This document shows, in pieces, positions 46,479 to 57,753 of a stretch of 64,000 bases of DNA. Position 1 is the first letter of the stretch; each line of letters begins with the position of its first letter. Both the position numbers and the translations under genes were made by a program. The DNA is taken from positions 1-64,000 of the forward strand of contig QANZ01048282.1 of the NCBI GenBank assembly GCA_003254925.1. The letters are read 5' to 3'. This DNA is from Chamaecrista fasciculata. Taxonomy: Eukaryota > Streptophyta > Magnoliopsida > Fabales > Fabaceae. A model generated the notes under the pieces. That model was not told the DNA's origin, did no database searches, and saw only the letters and a list, made by a program, of their open reading frames with translations.

Positions 46479-47785
46479 ATTTGATGGGTGTCGAATCCAC
46501 AAAAAATAATAACCTGATTCTACACACTAAAATAATAAATTATAGTAAGGGTGAGAACAGGGTCGATCCACAAAGCCTAGCATTGTCTAAAGTTTATCAA
46601 CCAAATCTAAAGAAAACAGAAAAAAAAAAAGATAAATTGTGATATAAAATAATAAGTAAATAAAACAACGATTAAAGTTACCGATAGGATGAGGGCTTGG
46701 CTAAGGTTAATCTTCATGGAGTCTCGCACTTGATCATTGATGCCAAAGATAATTTTTCATCAAACTAAAATAGGTTAACGAAGTCACAGGTGAAATCACT
46801 CTTTCTTTAAAGTTGATTAAAGGATAACGTACCCAATTTAATCACTTATTAACTAGACGAATCCGACACGATCGACAATTCAATCTAAATTAACAGAATT
46901 AAGACCTGAAAGATATTAACCCTAAACAATTAATTTACGAAATTACTTGTTTAGATTTTCTTCTCCCTAACATGGTAGGACCATCTTAGTTACTACTTAG
47001 TGATGAACTTATTAATTACGAATTAATAAGAACACCTAGCGTTATGTTAACAAATCAATTAGACAACTAGAGATTAGTTGAATAGACAACTTGAAAACAA
47101 TTAAAAGAGAAATAGGAGAAGAGAAAATATTACAAAACAATGAAGGAAAATAAAAACATGATCTCACAAGTGTTGAAACATCCAATCAGAATTAACCCTA
47201 ACCAAGAGAAAAGAATTAGCCGCGCAGGGCCTTGAGAGAAGAAGAGAGAGATGATCCGAGACTGGATCTCCCCTATTCACTAACTAGAGAGGAGTATTTA
47301 TAATGTTTCTCTAACCCTAATACCCTTCTCAACCTTCCTAATTCGAGCTATAGAGTCCCCACAACTGAAAAGATTACAGAATCTGATTTTAAAATTCAAA
47401 ATTGAGAATCTGCGCTTAAGTCTTGGGCAAGACTTGTGCTCCACGTAGATATCTCTTGAGTTTTGGGCAAGACTTGTGCTCCACGAAAATATCTCTTGAT
47501 TTTGGAGATCTTGAAATTGAATCTTCTTGATTTGAGATATCTTTGAGATTGAAACCTGATCTACAAAATCAATAGAAGATAATATAAACTTATATCCTAA
47601 GTTTAAAAGATATGATATTCGCAAAATATCAAATTTTAACACAAGATATCATATTTTGAATTTAAGCTTAGGATAACGGGGAAAATAAAATAATTAAGAT
47701 ATATTGGGATAAAATCATAATTTGAATACAAATAAATTAGTAATTATCCCTTAAAAATAGGCAAAATAACATACTTATCATAAAG

Positions 47786-49192
47786 CCTATCATCTGGATG
47801 AGAAGAGTAATGAAAGTCAAGTTTTACTAGAAAAAAGTTTGAGTATAAGACATGTAAGGGAATTGTTCTTGACAAAAATAACTTTTGTAAGTAAAACAAA
47901 GAAACAAGCTTGAATTAGCAAAATCTCATAGAGTTAAAGAATTTAAGAAACCTTATTTTAGAGATTAATTTGAGAGGAAAATAAAGTTTAGAAAGGAAAG
48001 TGACAAGAGTTTAAATTTTGTTGGGATAAAGGTTGAGGATAGAAAACACGTTATGGCGTATTCCTTTAGAGCTCCTACGAAGGATCAAACGTATTTAAAA
48101 TCATTCAAGGATGTAAAGTTCGTAGGCAATTTAAGATTAAATCTTTTAGAACTATCAAGTGAGAGAAAGACTGATGAGAGATTTAAAAACCGAGTAACAG
48201 CACCTTGTTGAAAATAAATATTTTCTTCCATTCGTACTTTTGGAGATACTAAGAATTCAGCTTTGCGAAAATTGTTTTACAATGGTAATCTTGTAAGAAG
48301 ATGGTTTTATGAAAATGCAAATTGAAAGTGAAATCTCCTTTGTTCAAAAGATATGAAGGTTTATGTAAACTAATAGAAATTTGAAAAGTAAATGTACTAA
48401 AAGTTTGTCCCCGTAGTATGTGCAACAACTCATTAATAATCTAGTAAAATCATTCCAGCCATACAGTGACAACAATTCTGATATTCAAAGTACACAATCA
48501 TCAATTCATAATCAATTTAAGTTCAATGCCAGCCAATATAGTAAATATCATATCATGGCTGAGTGTTACGTATCGCCGTCCCCAGCTTTCAAATTCCCAT
48601 TTCCTTTCCCCTGCCTGGGCGTTACGTACCGCCGTCCCCAGGGGGTTGCTCATTTTCATAACCAATTCCATTTCCACTGGGCTTTACGTATCGCCGTCCC
48701 CAGGGAATTCTCATTTTCATATCTATTTCCTTTTCCACTTGGGCGTTACGTATCGCCGTCCCCAGGGGTTTCTCTTGTCGTTCTCCACTCAAAGAGGCAT
48801 ACACAAAAACAATTCAATTCAGCCAAACCAAGACATGTCACACATTAGAATAAGAAAAAAATGTTGTAGTCAAACATAAACACTGGCAGAATCAAATTAA
48901 ATCAACCCAAAGCACATAACACACTTGATTAAGTAATATGGCCCATCGTCAGCCCAACAACCAATATTTGAGCAAGAAAATGTATTCAAATCCAGAGCTC
49001 AACTAAAACCATCAAAACAATACATTTAATAGACATTAGGATCAAATGCAACAACACTTAGAACTTCTCAAGTCTAGACAATATGAACAAAAGAAATAGT
49101 TTACTTTGCATACATTATCGTTTAGCAGACAAACCCTCCAGCGGGGCTGGGATAAGAAAACCACTCACCTCTTCCATGAGAATGCATAATTA
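47786..49192 (-). mobile_element. Ty3-gypsy LTR (TGTCACGAC type), continuation
   Basis: Continues the LTR broken at 43809, collinear with 4790-6330. It includes the four-unit GGCGTTACGTA array (48559-48770) and 'gggataagaaaaccactcacctc' near 49149. It is cut at about 49192 by truncated copia sequence. Confidence 0.68.
48559..48770. repeat. Four GGCGTTACGTA...CGCCGTCCCCAGGGG subrepeats
   Basis: Units start near 48560, 48618, 48679 and 48741. Same motif and unit number as the array at 5494-5703. The overlapping ORFs here are repeat translations in different frames. Confidence 0.85.
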
Positions 49193-50085
49193 ACACCAGT
49201 TTTACGGTCTGCGTCTCCACGCGACCAACCCTTTGTTGTAGAATCAGCAATCGTGCTCTGCTTGGAACCTTTTGCAACTCACGATGCCACCGTTCAGGGG
49301 AAACACGTATCCATACTGTGATTTAAATTTATCTTGGTAGGTTTGGAAAACGGGCACCTGTGCAACCAATTACACATCAGTTCCACCATAAACCAAGAAT
49401 TCATCCTTAGTTCTTCCTAAGTACTCAAGGATGCTTATGACAACGGTCCAATGATCCTCACCAGGGTCTTGTTGGAACCGGCTTGTCACGCTCAGGGCAA
49501 ATGACACATTGGGTCGAGTACACAACATGATGGATCCTATTGCCGAAGCATAAGGGATGCCACTCATGCGCCCTCGCTCATCAAGTGTCTTGGGACACTG
49601 ATTCTTTCTCAGGACTAAACCATGATTCATCGGTATGAATCCCTTTCTTGGAATCTTGCATATTGAACCCCTTCAGTACCTCATCCAAGTACGTACTCTG
49701 ACTCAATCCAAGAAGCCTACGAGATCTATCTCCATAGATCTTGATGCCTAGAATATAGGCAGCTTCTCCTAAGTCCTTCATTGAAAACAATTTTCCCAAC
49801 CAAGATTCACAATCTCTAAGGTTTGAACATTATTTCTAATGAGCAATATGTCATTGACATATAGCACCAAGAACACAATTGTGCTCCCACTAACCTTCTT
49901 GTAAATACAAGGCTCGTCAGCGTTTTGTAGGAGGCCAAACTCTTTTGACTACCTCATCAAAACGATGATTCCAACTCCGTGATGCTTGCTCCAATCCATA
50001 AATGGATTTCTAAAGCTTGCACACCTTTACTGGTTCCTCTGGACATACAAACCCCTCAGGTTGTGTCATGTACACATCCTTTTAA
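49193..50085 (-). pseudogene. Ty1-copia RT-RNase H fragment, frameshifted
   Basis: Minus-strand pieces match the RT-RNase H at 18681-19640: KDLGEAAYILGIKIY, STYLDEVLKGFNMQDSK, MNHGLVLRKNQCP, SRFQQDPGEDH, with a frameshift around 49645. The catalytic motif reads YVND (about 49845-49860) instead of YVDD, so the first catalytic Asp is lost. The 3' end stops within the foreign segment also present at 18680-18715, at the junction with the gypsy LTR. The 5' end (50085) is fused directly to leader sequence; gag, protease and integrase are deleted. Confidence 0.85.
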
Positions 50086-51089
50086 AATTAAAACTTAAGA
50101 TTCTCTAAAAGTGTTTGATTTTTAATTAAAAAAATTCTGTTTTATAGTTTAATTTCAAAACTCCTTTTAAAATTAAACGAGTCATGCCACATGTTTATTA
50201 CCCCATGTATCTCATACATATAAACATGTGCCCGGATTTTGTATCATATACAAAATCCCACCCTCGTATCGTATACGTGGTTGTAGCGCGATATATAAAG
50301 TAGCATGTTAAAATTTCGCACCCTAAACTTACATCTAGCGCATCACATACAAACTAAATGTAAAAGCATACACCGTGTTTAGATATGGCCCATCTACCCT
50401 ATAATTCTCCCAAGCCAATGAGAGAATTTTTCTAAAAAGAAAAATAAAATTACAAGAGAATAAACCCAAGTTACATTGAGGTATAAACTGAAAGTAAAAT
50501 TACACAAGAGTAGAGGGAGACGACACGCACGCCGTATTTACCGAAATAAACCTTCTAGAGCCATATCCAACACCACACAATTCAAATATGAACAATTCAT
50601 ACAATTATGTCAAACACGGCATACAACACATATTTAAAACCATTTTTAAATTGTTTTTAATTTAGGGCCTGTGCAATTTTATCATGCCTTTCTTGAGATT
50701 AGGTCTTTTATCAATAATTATAAAATTCAGGAATCACATTCGAGAATTTAAATTATTGACCCAAAAGTTTTAAAATTCATAATTTTAATAAATTTTCAGC
50801 CACCTCTATAATATTATAATTAAAACACTTTTAATTATAATTATATAGGGATTTTCGATTTTGGCCTTAAAACTCAAGAAAATTTTTCCAATCGATCCAA
50901 TCGATTCCATATGTATCATATACATATAATTTGCACCTTTTTCTGTAGATTGAATTTTTAAGAAAAACGTTCGGTGGATTTTTTTGTAAAACCAAAAACG
51001 GTGATTGAAAGTGGTAAACACACATACCATACATCATATGTACACATAAACAGTTTTAAATCCTAGAACTAGCGTGACTCTGATACCAC
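50086..51089 (-). mobile_element. Ty1-copia leader of the internally deleted element
   Basis: Minus-strand leader collinear with 1114-2116 ('aaaacttaagatt', 'cccatgtatc', 'gccaatgagagaattttt', 'gattttcga'). A primer site TGGTATCAGAGTCACG lies next to the LTR (51073-51088). The part with the three hairpin motifs is missing, removed by the internal deletion that joins the leader to RT at about 50085. Confidence 0.78.
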
Positions 51090-53152
51090 TGTTGGGAATC
51101 CTAGGCGCCAAACGCAGCGGAAGCAGAAAAATAAAATTAAAATTTAAAGCGCCTAGTCCTTGAATTACCGAACGGATCCGCTAGCAGAATTTAAAACTTT
51201 TAGATAGTGGTATACCTCACGAGTTTCAATCGGCTGGTTGTACAAGGCGTGTGCAAGGAGTCCACTCTCAGCGTTCTCCCTCTGCCAGTGATCCACACGA
51301 ACAGTTTCTTGGGCACCAAGGTGCTAGCCTTCCGTTCTTTTCTCCAAAAGAACGAGGGACCAATCTACAGTGTTTGAATTTAGGAACTCCTTCTCGAATC
51401 CAACAGCAAAAGTGGCGCACAGAAGAAACCCCCCCACAAGAACCCCTTCTTGCCTTTTCTTCTCTCACAAAAGCCCTAGTTTTAATGGTGGAATTCGAAT
51501 TTTCCTAACACCTTAGGCAAAAATCGATTTTCCTCTCTTTAAGGCTAAAATCGATTTTTCTCTCACTCTACAAGGAGGAAGACAAAATCACAATGTGAGC
51601 TAGGGTTAGGCAAGTCGACTTGCTCCCTATATATAAGCATAATTTTTGGTGATTTTAATATTCCTAAAATCATGATATTCTGATAATAAAATTATTTTAG
51701 GACTTGAATTTACAATTAAAATATTACCTTAATATTTCAATTTAAATTCAAAATGCAATCTCTGAGAATCAAATGGAAGATCAAATCTTCCCATGGGACC
51801 CACAAGAGCAATGCGCCATCTCCCTCTATTTTATCTTGGAATTTTATAAATAAAAAACATTCCTAACTCTTAGGAATTCATGATTCTCCAAAGATACTGA
51901 TTTTAGATCTCACCAAATCTATTTGAATCAAATCTTTTGATATCTCCATAAAATCTTTTGAATTCAAACTTATTATTTAAATTAATAAAACAATTTTATT
52001 AATCCAAATATATCAAATGAGGCGCCACCCTCATATTAATATTGGGAAATTTTATAAATCAATAATTTCCTAACTTTTAGGAATCTTATCTGATTTATTT
52101 TTCCCTAATATTTTAATTCTAAATAATTAATCCCTATCAATTATTTAACAATTATTATATTTAAACTTGTCCCACAAATTTAAATATTTCACAACTGTAG
52201 ATTAATTAAGACAAGACTTATTGTCCCAGACATTTTGCTGTGTCTTAAATTGTGCCACCGGAGTGACCCACGAATTAACCCTAATCCGTGTCCCTTTTAA
52301 ACGGTGTCTTGATCCTGCTCATGTGTGACCCAGCAGGCCCCACGTGAAGTTGGCAGCAAGTCATCTCCATGACCTACAAGTCGTGAGCGGACTCTAGCAA
52401 GCCATCACGACTACCCAAAACACGTGAGTTATCGTTTTTACCAAAACCGACTTAACCTTAGTACCACCTTGTCATAGACCCTATTGTCACACGATATCTT
52501 GGTCATGGATTAGGCACAGGAAAGTCATCCATAATCCAAACCTCAACTTTCTCGATTTCCTGAGTAAGTCCCATTTCCCAACGTGGCCACGCATTTCCTT
52601 GGACAGACTCATCGAGGGCGCCAGTTAGATATCTCTCTTTAAATGAGGGATAAAATCCCATCTTGGCCAATCCACATTCCTCAGCACGACAATCAACCAA
52701 ACACGTACCTAGCCCTTATGGCTACCTTGCTACGGGCAACGTTAGACTAGGCCAAAGTCTGACAACTGCAACGCCGGAATAATGATGACCTCAGGTCTAA
52801 GGCGTCGTGACAGGCGTAGAGGAGAGGCAAGCTGATGACTAAACCCATGCAGGACTCTTCGGGTCAGTGCAGCAACTCGTAACCCCTTACGTAATTGCAC
52901 CATGACTCTCGTTCCAGCATCTAGTGCATGCATCTCTATGCACCGAGGTCATGCTGGTCTTAGTTCATTTTTGCTCCCACGAAAACAATTGACCAGCGAC
53001 AGATTTAGATTAATTATCTCATAATTAATCACGGACTGTTATCATAGTAAACATGCTAATAATATGATAACAATTAATTTATCTCCATAAATTAATCAAT
53101 ATGTTCAAAACATATTTATAAAATGATTGGCCCTAGGGCACAATCTCCAACA
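51090..53152 (-). mobile_element. Ty1-copia 5' LTR (2063 bp)
   Basis: On the minus strand it runs from TGTTGGAGATTGTGCCC (53152) to ATTCCCAACA (51090), with TG...CA ends, and is followed by a primer site. The short ORFs inside are chance. Its right neighbour is a Ty3-gypsy LTR fragment in the opposite orientation. Confidence 0.88.
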
Positions 53153-54096
53153 CGTACCACGAGTAGAGTGCCTCCGACCCTAGAGGTGGGGAGTTACTCG
53201 TTCTCGCGGGATAGGCCTTTTGCAGGACCTTCGATCTCACTCACCAGTAACGGGGGCGCCACCTATGGGTTTTTATGATTAAACGTATTTCAGATTTGCA
53301 AAATGGTTTTGTACAATTACAGAGACTTGAAATTTGTGGAATTTCTGTTGGATGTGCAATTATGTGATGTATATGATCATACGAAATATGATTGAACTGT
53401 GAGATTTGACTTTATGATGACTTAGATTATGATAAAAGTGATGATGATGATATTTGATTCAATTATATGCCTTTGAGATATAAATATCTTATACAAACGC
53501 ATTATTATTTTGAAACTAGTGGGGATACCTTGCCCTCCACACTAGAATAGATTGGATTACTCACTGAGTCTCTTGACTCACCCTGTTATTATTCACCATT
53601 TTCAGTTTCAGGTGTACAGGATCTCTAGGTGTTGTCTAGATCGAGCTGCCCTCTTAGGAGTCCCACATATTGTTCTTGTGGGTGTATTGATTTATCATAT
53701 GCATTGATTCATTATGTCTGTATTTGACTCTAGTTGTGGCTCCATTAGATTCACAGTCAGGGAAGTGTCTATGTTTTGTTTTGGCCTGAACTGTCATAAG
53801 AGCAGAGCTCTTTTTTGTGTCTATTTATATTTATGATGAGAGCGGAGCTCTCTATTTGGAATTATATTGTTGAATTGGTTGTGGTATGCTTCATGGACCC
53901 CTCTACCTACAGGGGATATTCTGTCAAAATTTTTATAGGAGTTGTGATTGTAAGAACGGAAGTATAAGTCATTGTTAGATGCATATGTTAGAAAGTATTT
54001 GAATTATGGAATATAATGATGGTGTTAGGCTTACGGGCCAGGGGGCCCTTTCTTGTGATTCGTGCCGGTTACGAATTCCGTTAGGGGGTCGTGACA
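53153..54096 (+). mobile_element. Ty3-gypsy LTR (TGTCACGAC type), 3' part
   Basis: Ends GTTAGGGGGTCGTGACA at 54096, the mirror of the start at 43032. It contains 'attactcactgagtctc...gactcaccc' near 53555-53583, shared in reverse with 4490-4530. It is a related but not identical LTR, in plus orientation, cut at its left by the copia LTR. The sequence on its right is protease of an Athila-like element rather than a primer site, so this LTR was probably inserted into that gene. Confidence 0.7.
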
Positions 54097-55529
54097 CTAA
54101 TATTGACATTAGCGGTCCGTAGGAAAGGTCTGCCTAAGATTATGGTGTAATCGGTAGCTCTATCACTACCGGTGTCTAGGACAAAGAAGTCAGCGGGAAA
54201 GATTAGACCTTTCACCTTGACTAGAACATCTTCCACTATTCCTAGGGGACGTCTGCTGCTCTTGTCGGTTAATTGCAGGATCAACCCTGTGTCCTTAAGT
54301 CCGTCCATATTCAAAGAATCGTAGACTGACTTGGGCATAACGTTGATGGCTGCTCTTAAGTCCAACAATGCTCCATTGACTACGACTTTTCCTATCATGC
54401 AAGGGATGGTGAAGGAGTCAGGATCCTTGCGTTTTATAGGTATCTTAGGGTTTAAAAGGGCTAAAATGGTCGGGCTTAGTTGAAGTTTCTTTTGTGATGT
54501 TTTCTTTTTCTCAACCAAGCCTTTAAATACCTTGGTATACCTAGGGACTTTCCTAACCAAATCAGATAAGGGGGCATTGACTTTTAGTTTTCCCAATAGA
54601 CTTCTATCTCCTTATCCTTTTTGTCCTCTAGTTGTTCCTTAGTCATTACATGAGAGCTTGGAAACGGCAAGTCTTCTACCTTAGTTTCCAATTTGTTCAC
54701 AACAGGAGTTTCTGCCTTTTCCTTTTTATAGTTGAAACCAAAGAAGAATTGGACATACCTAGGGTGTTTTTCTATTATGGCCTTAAAGTTTTCTCTACCC
54801 TTGATCTCTATGAACATCTCTTCAGGCTCAGGCTCTTCTAGGGTTTGCACTAATGTTTCTTGAGCAGGGTTTCTTACAGGTTCGGTTTCTCTAGTAGTAA
54901 TGGCATGAACTACCTTAGAACTGCTAGGGGCACTTATGTTATTTACTTTAACATCGGGTGCTCGAACGAATGCTTGTTTAAGATCATCGTGCTTCCTTTT
55001 CTTGATATCCATCTCCTTAGAAAGAAGATCGATCCTTTGTTCAAAATCATCGAATTTCTTCGGAGTTCGAGCTTCGGATTCTTAAAACTTCCTAATGAGG
55101 AGTTGAGTGTCAATTTCGGCTGAAGATAAGTTTTGTCTTTGAGGAGCTGGGTTATTAAAGTTTTGGTTTTGGAAATAATTTCCAGTCCTAAATCTATTAT
55201 CAAATCTTCTAGGAAATTGACTAGAGCCTTGTTGATACATGGCTGAAACTTCCTTGGTTTGATGGGGACACTCCCTAGTTCCATGTTGATATGAATCGCA
55301 CACGGAGCAGAGTGCGGTCACAAGAGAAACCTTTCTTGGCGAAGTGGCTAACTTGGCACTCATTTCCTTGACAGCTATGGCTAGACTGTCCATGTCTGAT
55401 GCCAATTTCTCCATCATCGGGTCTAACTCATGGGTTACTATTCCCTTGACAGTACTAGTACGTCTTCTTCGGTTTTCTCGCTTGAGGGCGACTTCCTTGA
55501 TTAGCTCCCATGCGGTCTCGACATCCAAC
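54097..55529 (-). pseudogene. Ty3-gypsy (Athila-like) gag C-terminus and aspartic protease
   Basis: On the minus strand, gag-like sequence with a CX2CX4HX4C zinc knuckle (CSVCDSYQHGTREC) and an Asn/Gln/Phe-rich tail (55530-55082) is followed, after stops and frame changes, by an acidic Glu/Lys linker (55012-54584). Next comes a retroviral-type aspartic protease (54596-54098) with IPCMIGKVVVNGALLDL, KSVYDSLNM and ILGRPFLRTA. The expected DLGAS around the catalytic Asp reads DLRAA, so activity is doubtful. The protease is cut at 54097 by a gypsy LTR, and gag is cut at 55529 by a copia LTR. RT and integrase are absent. A decayed fragment. Confidence 0.82.
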
Positions 55530-57740
55530 TGATGGAGATTATGCCCTAGGGCCAATCATTTTCTATGTTTGAACATATTATCTTGATTAATTTATGGATG
55601 ATAAATTATGTCGTTATCATATTATTAGCATGTTTACTATGATAACAATCCTTGATTAATTATATGATAATTAGTCTAAACTATCCCTAGTCGATTATTC
55701 GTGTGGGAATGTGAATGAACTAAGACCAACATGACTTCGGTGTATAGAGATACATGCATACGATGCTTCACGAGAGTCATGTTTCAATAAGTAAAGGGTT
55801 ACAAGTTGTTGGACCGACCCGGAGAGTCCTACATGGGTTTAGTCATAAGCTAGCCTCTCCTGTACACCTGTCACGATGCCCTTGGACCTGAGGTCTTGAC
55901 TATTCCGGCGTTGTTGATGCCGAACTTTGGCCTAGTCCAACGTTGCCCCTAGCAGGGCAGCCATACAGGCTAGATACGGGTTTAGTTGTTTGTCGTGCTG
56001 AGGAATGTGGTTGACCAAGATGGAATTTTGTCCCTCATTAAAGATGAGAGATATTTGACTGGGCCCCTCGATGAGTCTGTCCAAGGAATGTGTGGCCACA
56101 CAGGGAAATGGGACTAATTCAAGCAATCGAGAAAGTTATGGTTTGGATTAAGGATGACTTTCCCGTGCCTTATCCACGACCAAAATATCGTGTGACAATA
56201 GGGATTATGACAAGGTGGTACTAAGGTTAAATCGATTTTGTTAAAATGATAACTCACGTGTTTTGGGTAGTCATGATGGCTTGCTAAAGTCCGCTCTCGA
56301 TTTGTGAGTCATAGAGATGGCTTGCTGCCAACTTCACGTGAGGCCTGCTGGGTCACACACGAGCAGGATCAAGATACCGTAAAAGGGACATGAATTAGGG
56401 TTAATTCGTGAGTCACTTTAGTGACACAATTTAAGACACAGTTGAATGTCTTAGGACATGAAATCTTGTCTACAATAATATCTACATTTGTGATATTTAA
56501 ATTTGTTAGACAAGTTTAAATATATTAATTGTTAAATAGTTAATTTGATTAATCTATTTACAATTAAATCCGTGTTTACAATATTAGATAATAATAAATT
56601 AAATAAGCTTCCTAAAAGTTAGGGGATTATTGATTTATTAAATTCTCTAATATTAAGATAACAAGGGAGAGAGGGTGGCGCCTCTTTCTTGATTTTAATT
56701 GTTTTGTTAATTTAAATTCAAGATTTGATTTGAATTCACGATTCAAATTTTGAATTAAGATATTAAGGTAATACTTTAATTCAATATTGTAGGAAATTAA
56801 TAAGTTAGTTATAATTTCCTAAGAGTTAGGGTTGTTATTTTAATTATTAAATTCCTATATATATATTTGAGGATGGCGCATGGTTTGAAGTTGGAGTGCA
56901 AGATTTGATCTTGCATTTTGAATTTAAATAATGCAAGACGAATTTTAGGGTCATAATATTAAGGTAATATTTTAATTATAAATTCAATTCCTCATGACTC
57001 ATTCCAACCAATAGGGTTTGAGCAATCAAGATTTGGTTTCAAGATTTGATCTTGAAATTTGAATTTGAATTGCCTATTGAATTTTGAATTATAATATTAA
57101 TGTAATATTATAAATCAAGATTTAGGGATTCCCTAAATTATATTAATTATGGAATTATTATATTCATGATTTTAGGGATTCACTAATTAGATTAGTAATT
57201 CCCTAATTTTAGGAATGAGAATAAATATATATATATATATATGTATATGTCTCAAAAGTCGACCTAGACCATTAGAGAATGAGAATTCGACTTTGACCTA
57301 TTTTTGAGAGAGAAAGTCAACCACCTTCTTAGCGAGAGAAAAGTCGATTGTTTTCTTGAGAGAGATAGGTTCGTATAAACCCTAAAAGGTTTAGGGTTTG
57401 TGTGAGAGTTTCTTGCGCCACTAGTTCTTGAGTGTTCAAGAATTGTTCTTGAACATTCAAGATTCGTAGATTTGGTTCCCGAATTCTCTTGGGAAGAAGA
57501 GAAGGAGGCTAGCACCTGGGTATCTGCCAAACTGCTCGTGTGGATCACCGGCAGAGGAAGGACACGTTGGAGTGGCCTTCTCGGATTCGTAGAATTCAAA
57601 CCCACCGATTGATTTGAGGTATACATTGTTTCTTTACTAGCATAAATTCAAATAGTGGATCCTGGAAGGAGATCATAGAGCTGCGTTTTTTTAATGTTTT
57701 TAAATTTCTTTCGCTGCGCTCGCTCTGTGATTTCTCAACA
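55530..57740 (+). mobile_element. Ty1-copia 5' LTR (2211 bp)
   Basis: Starts TGATGGAGATTATGCCC and ends ATTTCTCAACA. Followed by GTGGTATCAGGGC, a tRNA-Met-type primer site. An (AT)n tract near 57225-57242 precedes the GAGAGA-rich R/U5-like part. It interrupts Athila-like gag (the last bases before it are CCAAC). Short ORFs inside are chance. Confidence 0.9.
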
Positions 57741-57741
57741 G

Positions 57742-57753
57742 TGGTATCAGGGC
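57742..57753 (+). promoter_or_regulatory. Copia primer-binding site
   Basis: TGGTATCAGGGC one base after the LTR end: the tRNA-Met-type site with an A-to-G change at position 10. Confidence 0.85.

Larger units (their letters stand above)
43810..47785 (-). mobile_element. Complete non-autonomous Athila-like LTR retrotransposon
   Basis: Two direct LTRs, 43815-45104 (1290 bp) and 46482-47780 (1299 bp), differ by only scattered changes and both run TGATGGGTGTCG...CTTATCA on the plus strand. Perfect TAAAG duplications flank the unit (43810-43814, 47781-47785). The primer site lies next to the LTR at 46482, so the element reads on the minus strand. The internal region is only 1377 bp (45105-46481) and encodes no gag or pol. 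The TTGGCGCCGTTGCCGGGG primer site, the 'gggaggcaaccc' block (46367-46378) and the 'cttgaggacaa' motif before the LTR are typical of Athila-like Ty3-gypsy elements. It must move, if at all, with proteins from another element. Confidence 0.9.

Noticed and set aside
48420..48879. Two overlapping plus-strand ORFs with a repeated VTYRRPQG motif
   Set aside because: They are translations of the GGCGTTACGTA subrepeats in two frames within a gypsy LTR.
43032..54096. One single giant LTR from TGTCACGACC (43032) to GGTCGTGACA (54096)
   Set aside because: The two parts are in opposite orientation relative to shared blocks, and the flanking 5-mers (ATAGG and CTAAT) do not match.
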